From Pseudomonas sp. stari2 (GTDB taxonomy: Bacteria > Pseudomonadota > Gammaproteobacteria > Pseudomonadales > Pseudomonadaceae), in the NCBI RefSeq assembly GCF_040760005.1, contig NZ_CP099760.1, positions 5,407,001 to 5,471,000 on the forward strand: a stretch of DNA of 64,000 bases. The letters are read 5' to 3'. Within the stretch, counting starts at the first letter, position 1. The number at the start of each line of letters is the position of its first letter. Below are positions 1 through 8,850 of this stretch, one piece after another. A program made the translations under genes and the position numbers. Below the pieces are notes generated by a model. The model was not told the origin of the DNA. It did not search any database and saw only the letters and a list, made by a program, of their open reading frames with translations.

Positions 1-163
1 CGACGCCAGCATCCCCGGGTCGCGCATCAAAGTCGTGACCGAGAACGGCATCGTCTATCTGCTCGGCCTGCTGACCAAACAGGAAGCGGCCCAGGCCACC
101 AATCTGGTGCAGGGCGTTTCCGGCGTGCAGAAAATTGTGAAGCTGTTCGAATACATCGACTGA
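1..163 (+). CDS. BON-domain periplasmic/lipoprotein, C-terminal fragment
   Basis: This is the 3' end of a gene that begins before the window. The frame from base 2 reads to a TGA at 161-163 and gives 53 residues. The fragment has the BON-domain pattern: a VTENGIVYLLG strand followed by a helix and a VQGVSGVQKIVKLFEYID ending. Proteins of this kind (YraP/DolP-like) are outer-membrane-associated and help keep the envelope intact. From memory, a YraP-like gene sits next to sspB in other pseudomonads, which agrees with the convergent sspB here. The N-terminus, and so any lipobox, cannot be seen. Confidence 0.8.
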   Translation, partial: DASIPGSRIKVVTENGIVYLLGLLTKQEAAQATNLVQGVSGVQKIVKLFEYID

Positions 164-182
164 TTTGCAACTCGGCAGGCAC

Positions 183-214
183 AAAAAAGGCGATCCGGTT
201 GGATCGCCTTTTTT
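183..214. terminator. Bidirectional rho-independent terminator
   Basis: A run of A, a GGCGATCC/GGATCGCC stem with a GGTT loop, and a run of T lie between the convergent BON-domain gene and sspB. The A and T runs on both sides allow it to serve both genes. Confidence 0.9.
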
Positions 215-215
215 A

Positions 216-629
216 TTACTTCACCACTTTCAGGCTTGGCCGGCCACTTGGGCGCGGAGGCTCGCTGTCCGGTGGCGGAACATCGTCATCCTGTTCGATC
301 TCGTCTTCGTCATCCATCGGCGACTCCAGATCGAACACCATGCCCTGACCGTTCTCCCGGGCGTAGATACCCAGGATCGCGGCAATTGGCACATACAGGC
401 TGTGCGGAACGCCACCGAAGCGACCCTCGAAGGTCACGACGTCGTTGTCCATGTGCAGATGACGCACTGCACTCGGCGAAATATTCAGGACAATCTGCCC
501 GTCGCTGGCAAAACCCTGTGGTACCTGCACTGCCGGGTACTCGGAATTGACCAGCATGTGCGGGGTGCAATCGTTATCCACAATCCACTCGTAGAGCGCG
601 CGGACCAGATAAGGTCGACTGGAGTTCAT
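216..629 (-). CDS. sspB: ClpXP protease specificity-enhancing factor SspB
   Basis: A 137-residue adaptor that binds ssrA-tagged and some other substrates and hands them to the ClpXP protease in the cytoplasm. The N-terminal two thirds (MNSSRPYLVRALYEWIVDN onward) match the SspB substrate-binding fold. An acidic, disordered linker follows (about residues 102-120, rich in D and E). The protein ends in GRPSLKVVK, which resembles the C-terminal ClpX-binding (XB) tail of E. coli SspB. A strong AAGGAG lies just upstream of the start. It is downstream of sspA with only a 16-base gap, so the two form an operon. Confidence 0.95.
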   Translation of the reverse strand: MNSSRPYLVRALYEWIVDNDCTPHMLVNSEYPAVQVPQGFASDGQIVLNISPSAVRHLHMDNDVVTFEGRFGGVPHSLYVPIAAILGIYARENGQGMVFDLESPMDDEDEIEQDDDVPPPDSEPPRPSGRPSLKVVK

Positions 630-645
630 AGCGGCTCCTTAAGCC

Positions 646-1263
646 TTAGCGCATGTCGCGTTCGACACCAGACAGACTCGCCTGGAAAGCCTCACGCGCA
701 AACTGACGCTCCATATAATCAAGCAGCGGCTTGGCCGGCCGCGGCAGTTCTATACCCAGAATCGGCAAACGCCAGAGTATTGGCAATAGGCAGCAATCCA
801 CCAGACTTTGTTCCTCACTGAGGAAAAACGGCTTGTCGGCAAACAACGGCGACACGCCCGTCAGGCTTTCGCGCAATTCCTTGCGCGCCACGACACGCGC
901 AGCTTCCTTGGTGCGTGAATCCAGAATCAGATCCACCAGACCACACCAGTCACGCTGGATGCGGTGCATCAACAGACGACTGTTGGCACGCGCCACCGGG
1001 TACACAGGCATCAATGGCGGATGCGGGTAACGCTCATCCAGATACTCCATCACCACGGTCGACTCCCACAACGCCAGGTCACGATCGACCAACGTCGGAA
1101 GACTGCCGTAAGGGTTTACCTCAATCAGTTTAGGCGGCTGACGACCAGCCTCCACAAAAATGATTTCGGCGCTGACACCCTTCTCTGCAAGCACGATGCG
1201 CACTCGGTGGGAATAGTGGTCGGCGGGGTCGGAGTAACAGGCCAACCGATTGGTCACGCCCAT
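646..1263 (-). CDS. sspA: Stringent starvation protein A, GST-fold RNA polymerase-associated protein
   Basis: A 205-residue protein with an N-terminal thioredoxin-like GST domain (starting near [23 protein letters not shown]) and a helical C-terminal domain. SspA binds RNA polymerase and affects stress and virulence gene expression. It has no glutathione transferase activity in E. coli. The start is supported by GAGGAG seven bases upstream of the ATG. It is transcribed together with sspB and follows the petABC operon, separated from it by a large hairpin terminator. Confidence 0.95.
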   Translation of the reverse strand: MGVTNRLACYSDPADHYSHRVRIVLAEKGVSAEIIFVEAGRQPPKLIEVNPYGSLPTLVDRDLALWESTVVMEYLDERYPHPPLMPVYPVARANSRLLMHRIQRDWCGLVDLILDSRTKEAARVVARKELRESLTGVSPLFADKPFFLSEEQSLVDCCLLPILWRLPILGIELPRPAKPLLDYMERQFAREAFQASLSGVERDMR

Positions 1264-1305
1264 GGCGATCCTCCTCGCTTGTTGAAATAGTCGGAGCCGG
1301 AAAAA

Positions 1306-1385
1306 CGCGCGCGCCCAGAGGGCGCCTCCCGCAAAACCTGGCTGACCAGGCCTTGCGTTTTCAGAGGCGCCCTTGGGCGCGCGCG
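1306..1385 (-). terminator. Long hairpin terminator after petC
   Basis: A nearly perfect inverted repeat (left arm 1306-1328, right arm 1364-1385, about 22 bp) has an inner stem made of CCTGG/CCAGG. Read on the minus strand, it is followed by GTTTTT. It sits between the petC stop and the sspA start, so it should end the pet operon transcript. Confidence 0.75.
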
Positions 1386-1411
1386 ATTAACAGCAATTGC
1401 TTGAAGCGTTA

Positions 1412-2194
1412 TCAGTGCACGTCTTTCCAGTATTCACGCTTGAGCAGGTAGGCGAACACAAAGAAGAACGCCAGGTACAGCAAGACGTAAGTACCGATGC
1501 GCTGATGTTGCAGCTTAACCGGGTTAGCCGAGTAAGCCAGGAAGGTTACCAGATTCTTGACCTTCTCATCGAACTGCTCTTCGTTCAGGGCGCCGGTTTT
1601 CGGCACGATGGTCAGTTGATCGCAGGCCTCATGAGTCAAAGGCGTACCGGTCAGCGGATCGTACTGCTTCTTGCCATCCTCGACGATCTGCACCTGTTTG
1701 CAACCCACGACCTGACGCCCTTGCAGGCCGACCAGCACGTTAGGCATGCCGACGTTCGGGAAGACTTTGTTGTTCACGCCCCATGGACGCGCCGGATCCT
1801 CATAGAACGAACGCAGATAACCATACAGCCAGTCGGTACCACGAACACGCGCCACCAGGGTCAGGTCCGGTGGCGCTGCACCGAACCAGGTCTTGGCGTC
1901 GGCCGGCTGCATGCCGATGTTCATGTGATCGCCGATCTTGGCACCGGTGAACACCAGTTTCTCCAGCATCATTTCGTGCGGAACGCCGAGGTCATCGGCA
2001 ACACGCTCGTAACGCTGGAACTTGGCGCTGTGGCAACCCATGCAATAGTTGGCGAAGGTACGCGCACCATCCTGCAGAGCAGCCTTGTCGGAAACGTCAA
2101 TGTCGACTTTTTCCAGTTCCGGACCACCGTGTTCGGCAGCGAAAGACAGCACTGGCAGAGCAGCAAAAATCAGAGCAAAAAATAACTTTTTCAT
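1412..2194 (-). CDS. petC: Cytochrome c1 of the bc1 complex
   Basis: A 260-residue membrane-anchored haem subunit of ubiquinol-cytochrome c reductase (complex III). It passes electrons from the Rieske centre to soluble cytochromes. Residues 1-20 form a signal peptide (MKKLFFALIFAALPVLSFAA). The covalent haem site CMGCH is at residues 51-55. A Met in NIGMQPAD is the likely axial ligand. The C-terminus has one anchoring helix (about YVLLYLAFFFVFAYLL) followed by KREYWKDVH. Its ATG overlaps the petB stop by one base (TGATG), so the two are translationally coupled. Confidence 0.97.
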   Translation of the reverse strand: MKKLFFALIFAALPVLSFAAEHGGPELEKVDIDVSDKAALQDGARTFANYCMGCHSAKFQRYERVADDLGVPHEMMLEKLVFTGAKIGDHMNIGMQPADAKTWFGAAPPDLTLVARVRGTDWLYGYLRSFYEDPARPWGVNNKVFPNVGMPNVLVGLQGRQVVGCKQVQIVEDGKKQYDPLTGTPLTHEACDQLTIVPKTGALNEEQFDEKVKNLVTFLAYSANPVKLQHQRIGTYVLLYLAFFFVFAYLLKREYWKDVH

Positions 2195-3408
2195 CAGCCA
2201 GTCACCCTTTCCGGAACCGGTTTGGTCTTCTCGAGCCTGGTGTAGAACGGCATCAGAATGAAGTAGGCGAAGTACAGGAAGGTGCAGATCTGCGACACCA
2301 GTGTGCGCTCCGGCGTCGGGGCCAGAACACCCAGAATGCCGAGGATCACGAAGGAAATGCAGAACACCACCAGCCAGATTTTGCTCATCCAGCCTTTGTA
2401 GCGCATCGACTTGACCGGACTGCGGTCAAGCCATGGCAGGACGAACAGCACCGCAATAGCCGCCCCCATGGCGATAACACCCATGAGCTTGTCAGGGACC
2501 GCACGCAAGATTGCGTAGAACGGTGTGAAGTACCAGACCGGTGCAATGTGCTCTGGCGTCTTGAACGGGTTGGCTTGCTCGAAGTTTGGCTTTTCGAGGA
2601 AGTAGCCGCCCATTTCCGGGAAGAAGAACACAATGAAGCAGAAGATGAACAGGAAGACCACCACACCGACAATGTCTTTCACGGTGTAGTACGGGTGGAA
2701 AGCGATGCCGTCCAGCGGGACACCGTTTTCGTCCTTGTGCTTCTTGATGTCCACGCCGTCCGGGTTGTTCGAACCCACTTCGTGCAACGCCAGAATGTGC
2801 AGCACCACCAGACCGAGAATCACGATCGGCAAGGCCACCACGTGCAGGGCGAAGAAGCGGTTCAGGGTGATCCCGGAAATCAGGTAGTCACCACGAATCC
2901 ACTGAGTCAGGTCGTTACCGATGACCGGAATCGCGCCGAACAGCGAGATGATTACCTGGGCGCCCCAGTAGGACATCTGGCCCCATGGCAACAGATAACC
3001 CATGAAGGCTTCGGCCATCAGCGCCAGGTAGATCAGCATGCCGAACACCCACACCAGCTCCCGCGGTTTCTGGTACGAACCGTAGAGCAGGCCACGGAAC
3101 ATGTGCAGATAGACCACGATGAAGAACGCCGAAGCGCCAGTGGAGTGCAGCAAACGCAGGATCGAACCGTACTCGACGTCGCGCATGATGTATTCGACGG
3201 AGGCAAACGCCTCTTCCGCCGACGGGGTGTAGCTCATGGTCAGCCAGACACCGGTGACGATCTGGTTGACCAGAACGAGCAGCGCCAGTGAGCCGAAGAA
3301 GTAGAAGAAATTGAAGTTTTTTGGAGCGTAATACTTGCTGAGATGGTCTTCCCACATCTTGGTGGCGGGGAAGCGCGCATCAACCCAATCCATGAACTTG
3401 CTCATCAC
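2194..3408 (-). CDS. petB: Cytochrome b of the bc1 complex
   Basis: A 404-residue polytopic inner-membrane subunit that carries the two b haems and the Qo and Qi quinone sites. The expected histidine-rich helices are visible (LLHSTGASAFFIVVYLHMFRG and FALHVVALPIVILGLVVLHILALHE), and the length fits a proteobacterial cytochrome b. The Qo-site tetrapeptide reads PVWY (in HIAPVWYFTPFYAILRAVPDK) rather than the mitochondrial PEWY. PVWY is a known variant in beta- and gammaproteobacteria. The gene lies between petA and petC and overlaps both. Confidence 0.97.
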   Translation of the reverse strand: MMSKFMDWVDARFPATKMWEDHLSKYYAPKNFNFFYFFGSLALLVLVNQIVTGVWLTMSYTPSAEEAFASVEYIMRDVEYGSILRLLHSTGASAFFIVVYLHMFRGLLYGSYQKPRELVWVFGMLIYLALMAEAFMGYLLPWGQMSYWGAQVIISLFGAIPVIGNDLTQWIRGDYLISGITLNRFFALHVVALPIVILGLVVLHILALHEVGSNNPDGVDIKKHKDENGVPLDGIAFHPYYTVKDIVGVVVFLFIFCFIVFFFPEMGGYFLEKPNFEQANPFKTPEHIAPVWYFTPFYAILRAVPDKLMGVIAMGAAIAVLFVLPWLDRSPVKSMRYKGWMSKIWLVVFCISFVILGILGVLAPTPERTLVSQICTFLYFAYFILMPFYTRLEKTKPVPERVTG

Positions 3409-3998
3409 GCTTTCTCCGTATCGACGCCAATGACAATCAGGTCATCGGTCTCATAGGAATGCGGGGGTACTGGCAGGTTCAAAGGCGCAGGTTGCGACTT
3501 GTAGACGCGGCCAGCCAGATCGTAGTGGGAACCGTGGCAAGGGCAGAAATAGCCACCTACCCAGTCTTTTCCCAGATCCGCGGGTGCCACTTCGGGACGG
3601 AAGGTCGGTGAGCAACCCAGGTGAGTGCAGATCCCGATCAGCAGGAGAATTTCCGGCTTGATCGAACGCACTTCAGGGTCGACATAGGTAGGTTGCGTGG
3701 AGTTTTTGGAGGTCGGATCGGAGAGCTGGCCCTCGATCTTCTTGAGATTCCCCAGGATTTCCGCAGTACGGCGAACAATGAATACCGGCTGGCCGCGCCA
3801 TTCAGCAATCATCTGCTGTCCGGGCTCGATTTTGCTGACATTCACTTTCACCGGTGCACCGGCAGCTTTCGCCTTGGCACTGGGAAACCATGACCCCACG
3901 AACGGGACCGCAGCCCCCACCGCTCCTGCAGCACCCACCACGGATGTGGCTGCTACCAAGAAGCGACGCCGGCCTGCATTCACGCCGTCATTGCTCAT
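3405..3998 (-). CDS. petA: Rieske iron-sulfur subunit of the bc1 complex
   Basis: A 197-residue 2Fe-2S protein, the first gene of the petABC operon. The N-terminus has a twin-arginine-like stretch (RRRFLVAATS, residues 11-20) and one hydrophobic anchor. The cluster-binding boxes are CTHLGC (residues 124-129) and CPCHGSH (152-158), giving the two Cys and two His ligands plus the disulfide pair. A GAGAGGAC ribosome site precedes the ATG. The stop overlaps the petB start by four bases (ATGA). Confidence 0.97.
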   Translation of the reverse strand: MSNDGVNAGRRRFLVAATSVVGAAGAVGAAVPFVGSWFPSAKAKAAGAPVKVNVSKIEPGQQMIAEWRGQPVFIVRRTAEILGNLKKIEGQLSDPTSKNSTQPTYVDPEVRSIKPEILLLIGICTHLGCSPTFRPEVAPADLGKDWVGGYFCPCHGSHYDLAGRVYKSQPAPLNLPVPPHSYETDDLIVIGVDTEKA

Positions 3999-4210
3999 TC
4001 AGTCCTCTCCCATCAGCTTTGTGGCCTGTTAAATCAGGCATCTACTAAATATGAAACAATGTACTTATAAAAATTTTGCCGAATGGTAATGAAAACCCCC
4101 AATTCTGACAAGGTAATTACCCGGAGGGCTGGCCCTCAAGCCTTGTAGTATAGGGGGTCTACGAATGTGGCAAGTTGTCACAGCGCAATTATTCGAGAAA
4201 TCGCACGCAT

Positions 4211-4252
4211 AAAAAAACGCCCGGTTCCGTGAGGAATCGGGCGTTCTTTTTT
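4211..4252 (-). terminator. Terminator after rpsI
   Basis: A stem CGCCCGGTTCC/GGAATCGGGCG flanked by runs of A and T lies just beyond the rpsI stop. It should end the rplM-rpsI transcript. Confidence 0.9.
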
Positions 4253-4268
4253 GAACGTGGAAGCGAAA

Positions 4269-4661
4269 TTAACGCTTCGAGTACTGCGGACGCTTACGCG
4301 CTTTACGCAGACCAACTTTCTTACGTTCAACTTCACGGGCGTCGCGGGTAACGAAGCCAGCTTTGCGCAGAGCGCTACGCAGGGTTTCGTCATAGTCCAT
4401 CAGAGCGCGAGTGATACCGTGGCGGATTGCGCCAGCCTGACCACTTACACCACCGCCGATCACGGTGACGTAGATGTCGAATTTCTCGACAGTCTCGGTC
4501 AGTTCCAGCGGCTGACGAACTACCATGCGGGCAGTTTCGCGGCCGAAGAACGAGTCCAGCGAACGGTTGTTGATGGAGATGTTACCAGTACCCGGACGCA
4601 GGAAAACGCGTGCGGTTGCGGTCTTGCGACGGCCAGTGCCGTAATTTTGAGTCGCCGACAT
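4269..4661 (-). CDS. rpsI: 30S ribosomal protein S9
   Basis: A 130-residue small-subunit ribosomal protein. It has the S9 N-terminus ([21 protein letters not shown]) and the typical basic tail ending in RKRPQYSKR, whose terminal Lys-Arg reaches the P-site tRNA. It follows rplM after 14 bases, the conserved rplM-rpsI order. Confidence 0.99.
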   Translation of the reverse strand: MSATQNYGTGRRKTATARVFLRPGTGNISINNRSLDSFFGRETARMVVRQPLELTETVEKFDIYVTVIGGGVSGQAGAIRHGITRALMDYDETLRSALRKAGFVTRDAREVERKKVGLRKARKRPQYSKR

Positions 4662-4675
4662 AATGAACTATTCCG

Positions 4676-5104
4676 TTAAATCTTCAGTTCTTGGGGCTGC
4701 TGAGCAGTATGAGGGTGTGCAGCGCCCGCATAGACTTTCAGCTTACGGTACATGTCGCGACCCAGCGGGTTTTTAGGCAGCATGCCTTTAACCGCGGTCT
4801 CGATCACGCGCTCAGGGGCCTTGGCGATCAGTTTTTCAAAGTTGATCGACTTGATACCGCCCGGGAAACCGGAGTGGGAGTAGTACATTTTGTCAGTGGT
4901 TTTAGCACCGGTTACACGAACTTGCTCGGCGTTGATCACGACGATGTAGTCGCCGGTATCAACGTGAGGAGTGTACTCAGGCTTGTGCTTGCCACGCAGA
5001 CGGCTCGCGATTTCGGTGGCCAGACGACCCAGGGTCTGACCAGCAGCGTCGACGACAAACCAGTCGCGCTTTACTGTTTCCGGTTTAGCAGTAAAAGTTT
5101 TCAT
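4676..5104 (-). CDS. rplM: 50S ribosomal protein L13
   Basis: A 142-residue large-subunit protein and early assembly factor. It begins [20 protein letters not shown] and contains the conserved [23 protein letters not shown] segment and the [21 protein letters not shown] signature. It is the first gene of the rplM-rpsI operon, with a good sigma70 promoter 40-70 bases upstream. Confidence 0.99.
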   Translation of the reverse strand: MKTFTAKPETVKRDWFVVDAAGQTLGRLATEIASRLRGKHKPEYTPHVDTGDYIVVINAEQVRVTGAKTTDKMYYSHSGFPGGIKSINFEKLIAKAPERVIETAVKGMLPKNPLGRDMYRKLKVYAGAAHPHTAQQPQELKI

Positions 5105-5144
5105 TCTTTATAGCCTCAGGGGCCGCCTGTAAATAAGACGGCGG

Positions 5145-5173
5145 ATCTTACTGAATAGTGCGTACTTTGACAA
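5145..5173 (-). promoter_or_regulatory. Sigma70 promoter of rplM-rpsI
   Basis: On the minus strand, TTGTCA (5173-5168) and TAAGAT (5150-5145) are separated by exactly 17 bp and lie about 40 bases upstream of the rplM start. Confidence 0.7.
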
Positions 5174-5348
5174 GTCAAAGGCAGCCGGATACAGACGCTT
5201 TCGGGGGCTCGGGTCGGCGCGTCCGTTCAACGGCAAGATTCTTCGGCGGCGGGGCATCACTTCCACTGCAGAAAGAGGTCGGCAATTATGCAGATTGCGA
5301 AAAAAATTTCAACCTGCTTTTATGCTTGTTTTGCCCAAGGAGCACCCG

Positions 5349-6389
5349 ATGGACTATCGCCAGCTAGGCCGTACCGACCTGAACGTGAGTGCAATCTGCC
5401 TCGGCACCATGACCTGGGGTGAGCAAAACACTGAAGCTGAAGCTTTCGCCCAGATCGAGCGGGCCAAGGGCGCCGGGATCAATTTCATCGACACCGCCGA
5501 GATGTACCCGGTGCCGCCGAAAGCCGAAACCTATGCCACCACCGAGCGCTACATCGGCAATTATTTCAAGAGCCGCGGCGACCGCGCCGACTGGATCCTC
5601 GCCAGCAAGATCGCCGGCCCCGGCAACACCATCGACTACATCCGCGACAAAAACCTGCGCCACAACCGCCAGCACATCACCGAGGCCGTGGACGCCAGCC
5701 TCAAGCGCCTGCAGACCGACTACATCGATCTGTATCAATTGCACTGGCCGGAGCGCAGCACCAACTTTTTCGGACAGCTGGGCTACAAACACAAGATCGA
5801 AGCCAACCTCACCCCGCTCGAAGACACCCTCGAAGCCCTCGACGAGCAAGTGAAGGCCGGCAAGATCCGCCACATCGGCCTGTCCAACGAAACCCCGTGG
5901 GGCACCATGCGCTTTCTGGCCCTGGCGGAACCCCGTGGCTGGCCGCGCGCGGTATCGATCCAGAACCCGTACAACCTGCTCAACCGCAGCTTCGAAGTCG
6001 GCCTGGCGGAAATCGCGATTCGCGAACAGTGCGGCCTGCTCGCCTATTCCCCGCTGGCATTCGGCTTCCTGTCGGGCAAGTACGAAGGCGGCGCCCGTCC
6101 GCCAAAAGGCCGCCTGAGCCTCTACAGCCGATTCAGTCGCTACTTCAACCCGCAATCGGAAGCGGCGTGCAGCCGTTACGTGGCCCTGGCCCGTGAACAC
6201 GGCCTGGATCCGGCGCAAATGGCCCTGGCGTTTGTGAATCAGCAACCGTTTGTCACCAGCAACATCATCGGTGCGACAACGCTGGAGCAACTGGACAGCA
6301 ACATCGCCAGCTACGAACTGAAACTATCGAAGGAAGTGCTGGACGGGATCGAAGCGATCCACAAGGATCATCCGAACCCGGCGCCTTGA
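5349..6389 (+). CDS. Aldo/keto reductase, Tas-like
   Basis: A 346-residue NADPH-dependent TIM-barrel oxidoreductase, the same length as E. coli Tas. The likely catalytic tetrad is Asp48 (FIDTAEMY), Tyr53, Lys87 (ASKIAGPG) and the His in LYQLHWPERS. I chose the ATG at 5349 because AAGGAG stands six bases before it and the protein then begins MDYRQLGRTDLNVS, the usual family start. An in-frame ATG 54 bases upstream would add an unusual extension. It is a single gene followed by a REP-type repeat. The physiological substrate is unknown. Confidence 0.93.
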   Translation: MDYRQLGRTDLNVSAICLGTMTWGEQNTEAEAFAQIERAKGAGINFIDTAEMYPVPPKAETYATTERYIGNYFKSRGDRADWILASKIAGPGNTIDYIRDKNLRHNRQHITEAVDASLKRLQTDYIDLYQLHWPERSTNFFGQLGYKHKIEANLTPLEDTLEALDEQVKAGKIRHIGLSNETPWGTMRFLALAEPRGWPRAVSIQNPYNLLNRSFEVGLAEIAIREQCGLLAYSPLAFGFLSGKYEGGARPPKGRLSLYSRFSRYFNPQSEAACSRYVALAREHGLDPAQMALAFVNQQPFVTSNIIGATTLEQLDSNIASYELKLSKEVLDGIEAIHKDHPNPAP

Positions 6390-6406
6390 TTAAGCTTTAG
6401 ATCCAA

Positions 6407-6482
6407 TCGCGAGCAAGTCGAGTCGTCGCACCGTCGCTCCCACAGGGATCACCGTCATCTGTGGGAGTGAGCTTGCTCGCGA
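6407..6482. repeat. REP-type inverted repeat pair
   Basis: TCGCGAGCAAG (6407-6417) pairs with CTTGCTCGCGA (6472-6482), and CGCTCCCACAG pairs with CTGTGGGAGTG inside it. This is the GTGGGAGCGAGCTTGCTCGCGA-type repetitive extragenic palindrome common in fluorescent pseudomonads. It lies between two convergent genes. Confidence 0.8.
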
Positions 6483-6508
6483 AGGGGCCAGTCAATTCAC
6501 TGCAAAAC

Positions 6509-7645
6509 TCAAAGCGAACGCGCAATGATCTCCTTCATGATTTCATTGGTGCCCGCATAGATCCGCTGCACCCGCGCATCCGCCCACGCCCGGGCCACCG
6601 GGTACTCCCACATGAATCCGTAGCCACCATGCAACTGCACGCACTCGTCGAGCACCTTGCATTGCAGGTCGGTGCCCCAGTACTTGGCCATCGCGGCGGT
6701 CGGTACGTCGAGCTTGCCTTGCAGGTGCAGCTCCAGGCAGCGATCAACGAACACCCTGCCGATCTGAATTTCGGTGGCCATTTCCGCCAGCTTGAAGCGC
6801 GTGTTCTGGAAGTCGGCGATGGCCTTGCCGAACGCCTTGCGGTCCCGGGTGTAATCCAGCGTCCATTGCAGCGCCGCCTCGGCCGAGGCCAGACCGCCAA
6901 TGGCCACGGTCAGACGCTCCTGCGGCAATTCCTGCATCAGATAAGCAAACCCGGCCCCGGCCTGCCCCAACAGGTTTTCCTTCGGCACTCGCACATCCTG
7001 GAAGAACAATTCCGACGTGTCCTGAGCCTTCATTCCGACCTTCTCCAGGCGCTTGCCCTTGTCGAAGCCCGGCGTGTTCGCCTCCACCAGAAACAGGCTG
7101 GTGCCCTTCGCTCCAGCCTTGGGATCGGTCTTGGCGACGACGATCACCAGATCGGCGAGAAAACCATTGGTGATGAAGGTTTTCGAACCGTTGATGACAT
7201 ATTCGTCACCGTCCAGCACGGCGGTGGTCTTGACCCCCTGCAAGTCGGAGCCCGCGCCCGGCTCGGTCATGGCGATGGCCGTGACCATCTCGCCGGACAC
7301 CAGTTTCGGCAGGTATTTCTGCTTCAGCGTCTCGCTGCCGTAATGCAGGATGTACGGCGCGACGATGTCCGAATGCAGCGAGAAACCGATGCCGGTCAGG
7401 CCCAGCCGCCCTACTTCTTCGATCACGACCGCGCTGTAGAGAAAGTCCGCTCCCAAACCACCGTATTCCTCTGGCAGATGCGAGCAGAGCATCCCCGCCT
7501 CCCCTGCTTTGTTCCACAACTTGCGGTCGATGTAGCCTTGTTTTTCCCACTGCGCATGAAACGGCACCGCCTCTTTTTCGAGGAATGTTCTAACGCTGTC
7601 GCGGAACAATTCGTGCTCGGAGCTGAACAGGGTTCTGGGGATCAT
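6509..7645 (-). CDS. Acyl-CoA dehydrogenase
   Basis: A 378-residue FAD enzyme that oxidises acyl-CoA to the 2-enoyl-CoA. The N-terminal helical domain begins IPRTLFSSEHELFRDSVRTFLEKE. The middle domain carries the FAD/substrate signature AIAMTEPGAGSDLQGVKTTA. The C-terminal domain has QLHGGYGFMWEYPVARAWADARVQRIYAGTNEIMKEIIAR. The open frame runs much further upstream, but homology starts at the ATG at 7645, giving the usual family length. It diverges from a GlxA-type regulator, with 147 bases between the starts. The acyl chain preference cannot be read from the sequence. Confidence 0.94.
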   Translation of the reverse strand: MIPRTLFSSEHELFRDSVRTFLEKEAVPFHAQWEKQGYIDRKLWNKAGEAGMLCSHLPEEYGGLGADFLYSAVVIEEVGRLGLTGIGFSLHSDIVAPYILHYGSETLKQKYLPKLVSGEMVTAIAMTEPGAGSDLQGVKTTAVLDGDEYVINGSKTFITNGFLADLVIVVAKTDPKAGAKGTSLFLVEANTPGFDKGKRLEKVGMKAQDTSELFFQDVRVPKENLLGQAGAGFAYLMQELPQERLTVAIGGLASAEAALQWTLDYTRDRKAFGKAIADFQNTRFKLAEMATEIQIGRVFVDRCLELHLQGKLDVPTAAMAKYWGTDLQCKVLDECVQLHGGYGFMWEYPVARAWADARVQRIYAGTNEIMKEIIARSL

Positions 7646-7792
7646 GCGACACCTTTTCTTTATTGTTGAAGGGATCAGACCTTCAGAGACTAAGCCCCGC
7701 TTCCGATACAGGACACTGGACACATCCGACAAAAAATAAGACGATCCAGCCGTCTGGTGACCACTTTCCCTTATAAAAACAAAAGTTGAATT

Positions 7793-8788
7793 ATGTCCAA
7801 GCAAGTCTCCACGCCCTTGCGGCGCGTCAGCATCCTGGCGATCGACCGGGTTTTCGCTTCCACCCTCATGCAAGCCAAGGATTTCTTCCATCTGGCCAGC
7901 CTGCGTTACGGCAAACAACTGGGCCACGGCCTGACTCCGGCGTTCGAAACCCGCCTGGTCAGCCCCGACGGCAAACCGGTGAACAGCTTCAGTGACGTGG
8001 TCATGCCGGTGGACGGAGGTCTGGAAAACACTGATGTCATCATCCTCCCGGCCTTCTGGGACGACTTCGACACATTGAGCCAACGCTATCCACAGATCCT
8101 GCCTTGGCTGCGCGAGCAACATGCGCGCGGAGCAGTTCTCTGCGGCGAGGCCACCGGGGTGTTCTGGCTGGCCGAAGCCGGTCTGCTCAACGGCAAGGAA
8201 GCGACCACCTACTGGCGCTTCTTCAATGCCTTCGCCGAGCGCTTTCCAAAGGTCTATCTCAATCAGGACAAGCACCTGACCGACGCCGACAACCTGTACT
8301 GCGCCGGCGGCACCACGTCGGCCTGCGACCTCTACATCTATCTGATCGAACGCTTCTGCGGCGCCAATGTGGCGCAAGCCGTGGCCCGCGACATTCTTTA
8401 TGAAGTGCAGCGCAGCTACTCACCGGGCCGCATCGGTTTCGGCGGCCAGAAACTGCACCAGGACGTGATCATCCTGCAGATCCAGCACTGGCTCGAAGAG
8501 CATTTCGCCGACAAGTTCCGCTTCGAAGACGTGGCCCGCGAGCACGGCATGAGCATTCGCAACTTCATGCGCCGCTTCCAGACCGCCACTGGCGATAAAC
8601 CGCTGCACTACCTGCAACGGCTGCGCATCGAGACCGCCAAGGGCTTGCTCTCCGGCAGCCGCAAGAGCATCAAGACCATCAGCTACGAAGTCGGCTACGA
8701 CGATGCGAGCTTCTTCGCACGCCTGTTCCGCCAGCACACCGAACTGTCGCCGAACCAGTATCGACAGCAGTTCCAGCAAGCTGCCTGA
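7793..8788 (+). CDS. GlxA-family transcriptional regulator (DJ-1/PfpI plus AraC HTH)
   Basis: A 331-residue regulator. Residues about 12-200 form a class I amidotransferase/DJ-1-like sensor domain (VSILAIDRVFASTLMQAKDFF, with the GAVLCGEATGVFWLAEAGLL elbow). Residues about 225-330 are an AraC-type double helix-turn-helix (FEDVAREHGMSIRNFMRRF and YEVGYDDASFFARLFRQHTELSPNQYR). Members often respond to small amine or betaine metabolites. Here the divergent acyl-CoA dehydrogenase is a plausible target. The inducer is unknown. Confidence 0.92.
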   Translation: MSKQVSTPLRRVSILAIDRVFASTLMQAKDFFHLASLRYGKQLGHGLTPAFETRLVSPDGKPVNSFSDVVMPVDGGLENTDVIILPAFWDDFDTLSQRYPQILPWLREQHARGAVLCGEATGVFWLAEAGLLNGKEATTYWRFFNAFAERFPKVYLNQDKHLTDADNLYCAGGTTSACDLYIYLIERFCGANVAQAVARDILYEVQRSYSPGRIGFGGQKLHQDVIILQIQHWLEEHFADKFRFEDVAREHGMSIRNFMRRFQTATGDKPLHYLQRLRIETAKGLLSGSRKSIKTISYEVGYDDASFFARLFRQHTELSPNQYRQQFQQAA

Positions 8789-8804
8789 CGATTCGACCAG
8801 ACAC

Positions 8805-8835
8805 AAAAAAGGGCCTGCATCTGCAGGCCCTTTTT
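8805..8835. terminator. Bidirectional terminator between the GlxA-type gene and zapE
   Basis: AAAAAAGGGCCTGCA and TGCAGGCCCTTTTT form a perfect stem with A and T runs between convergent genes. Confidence 0.9.
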
Positions 8836-8850
8836 GTTTGCCGAATCCGC

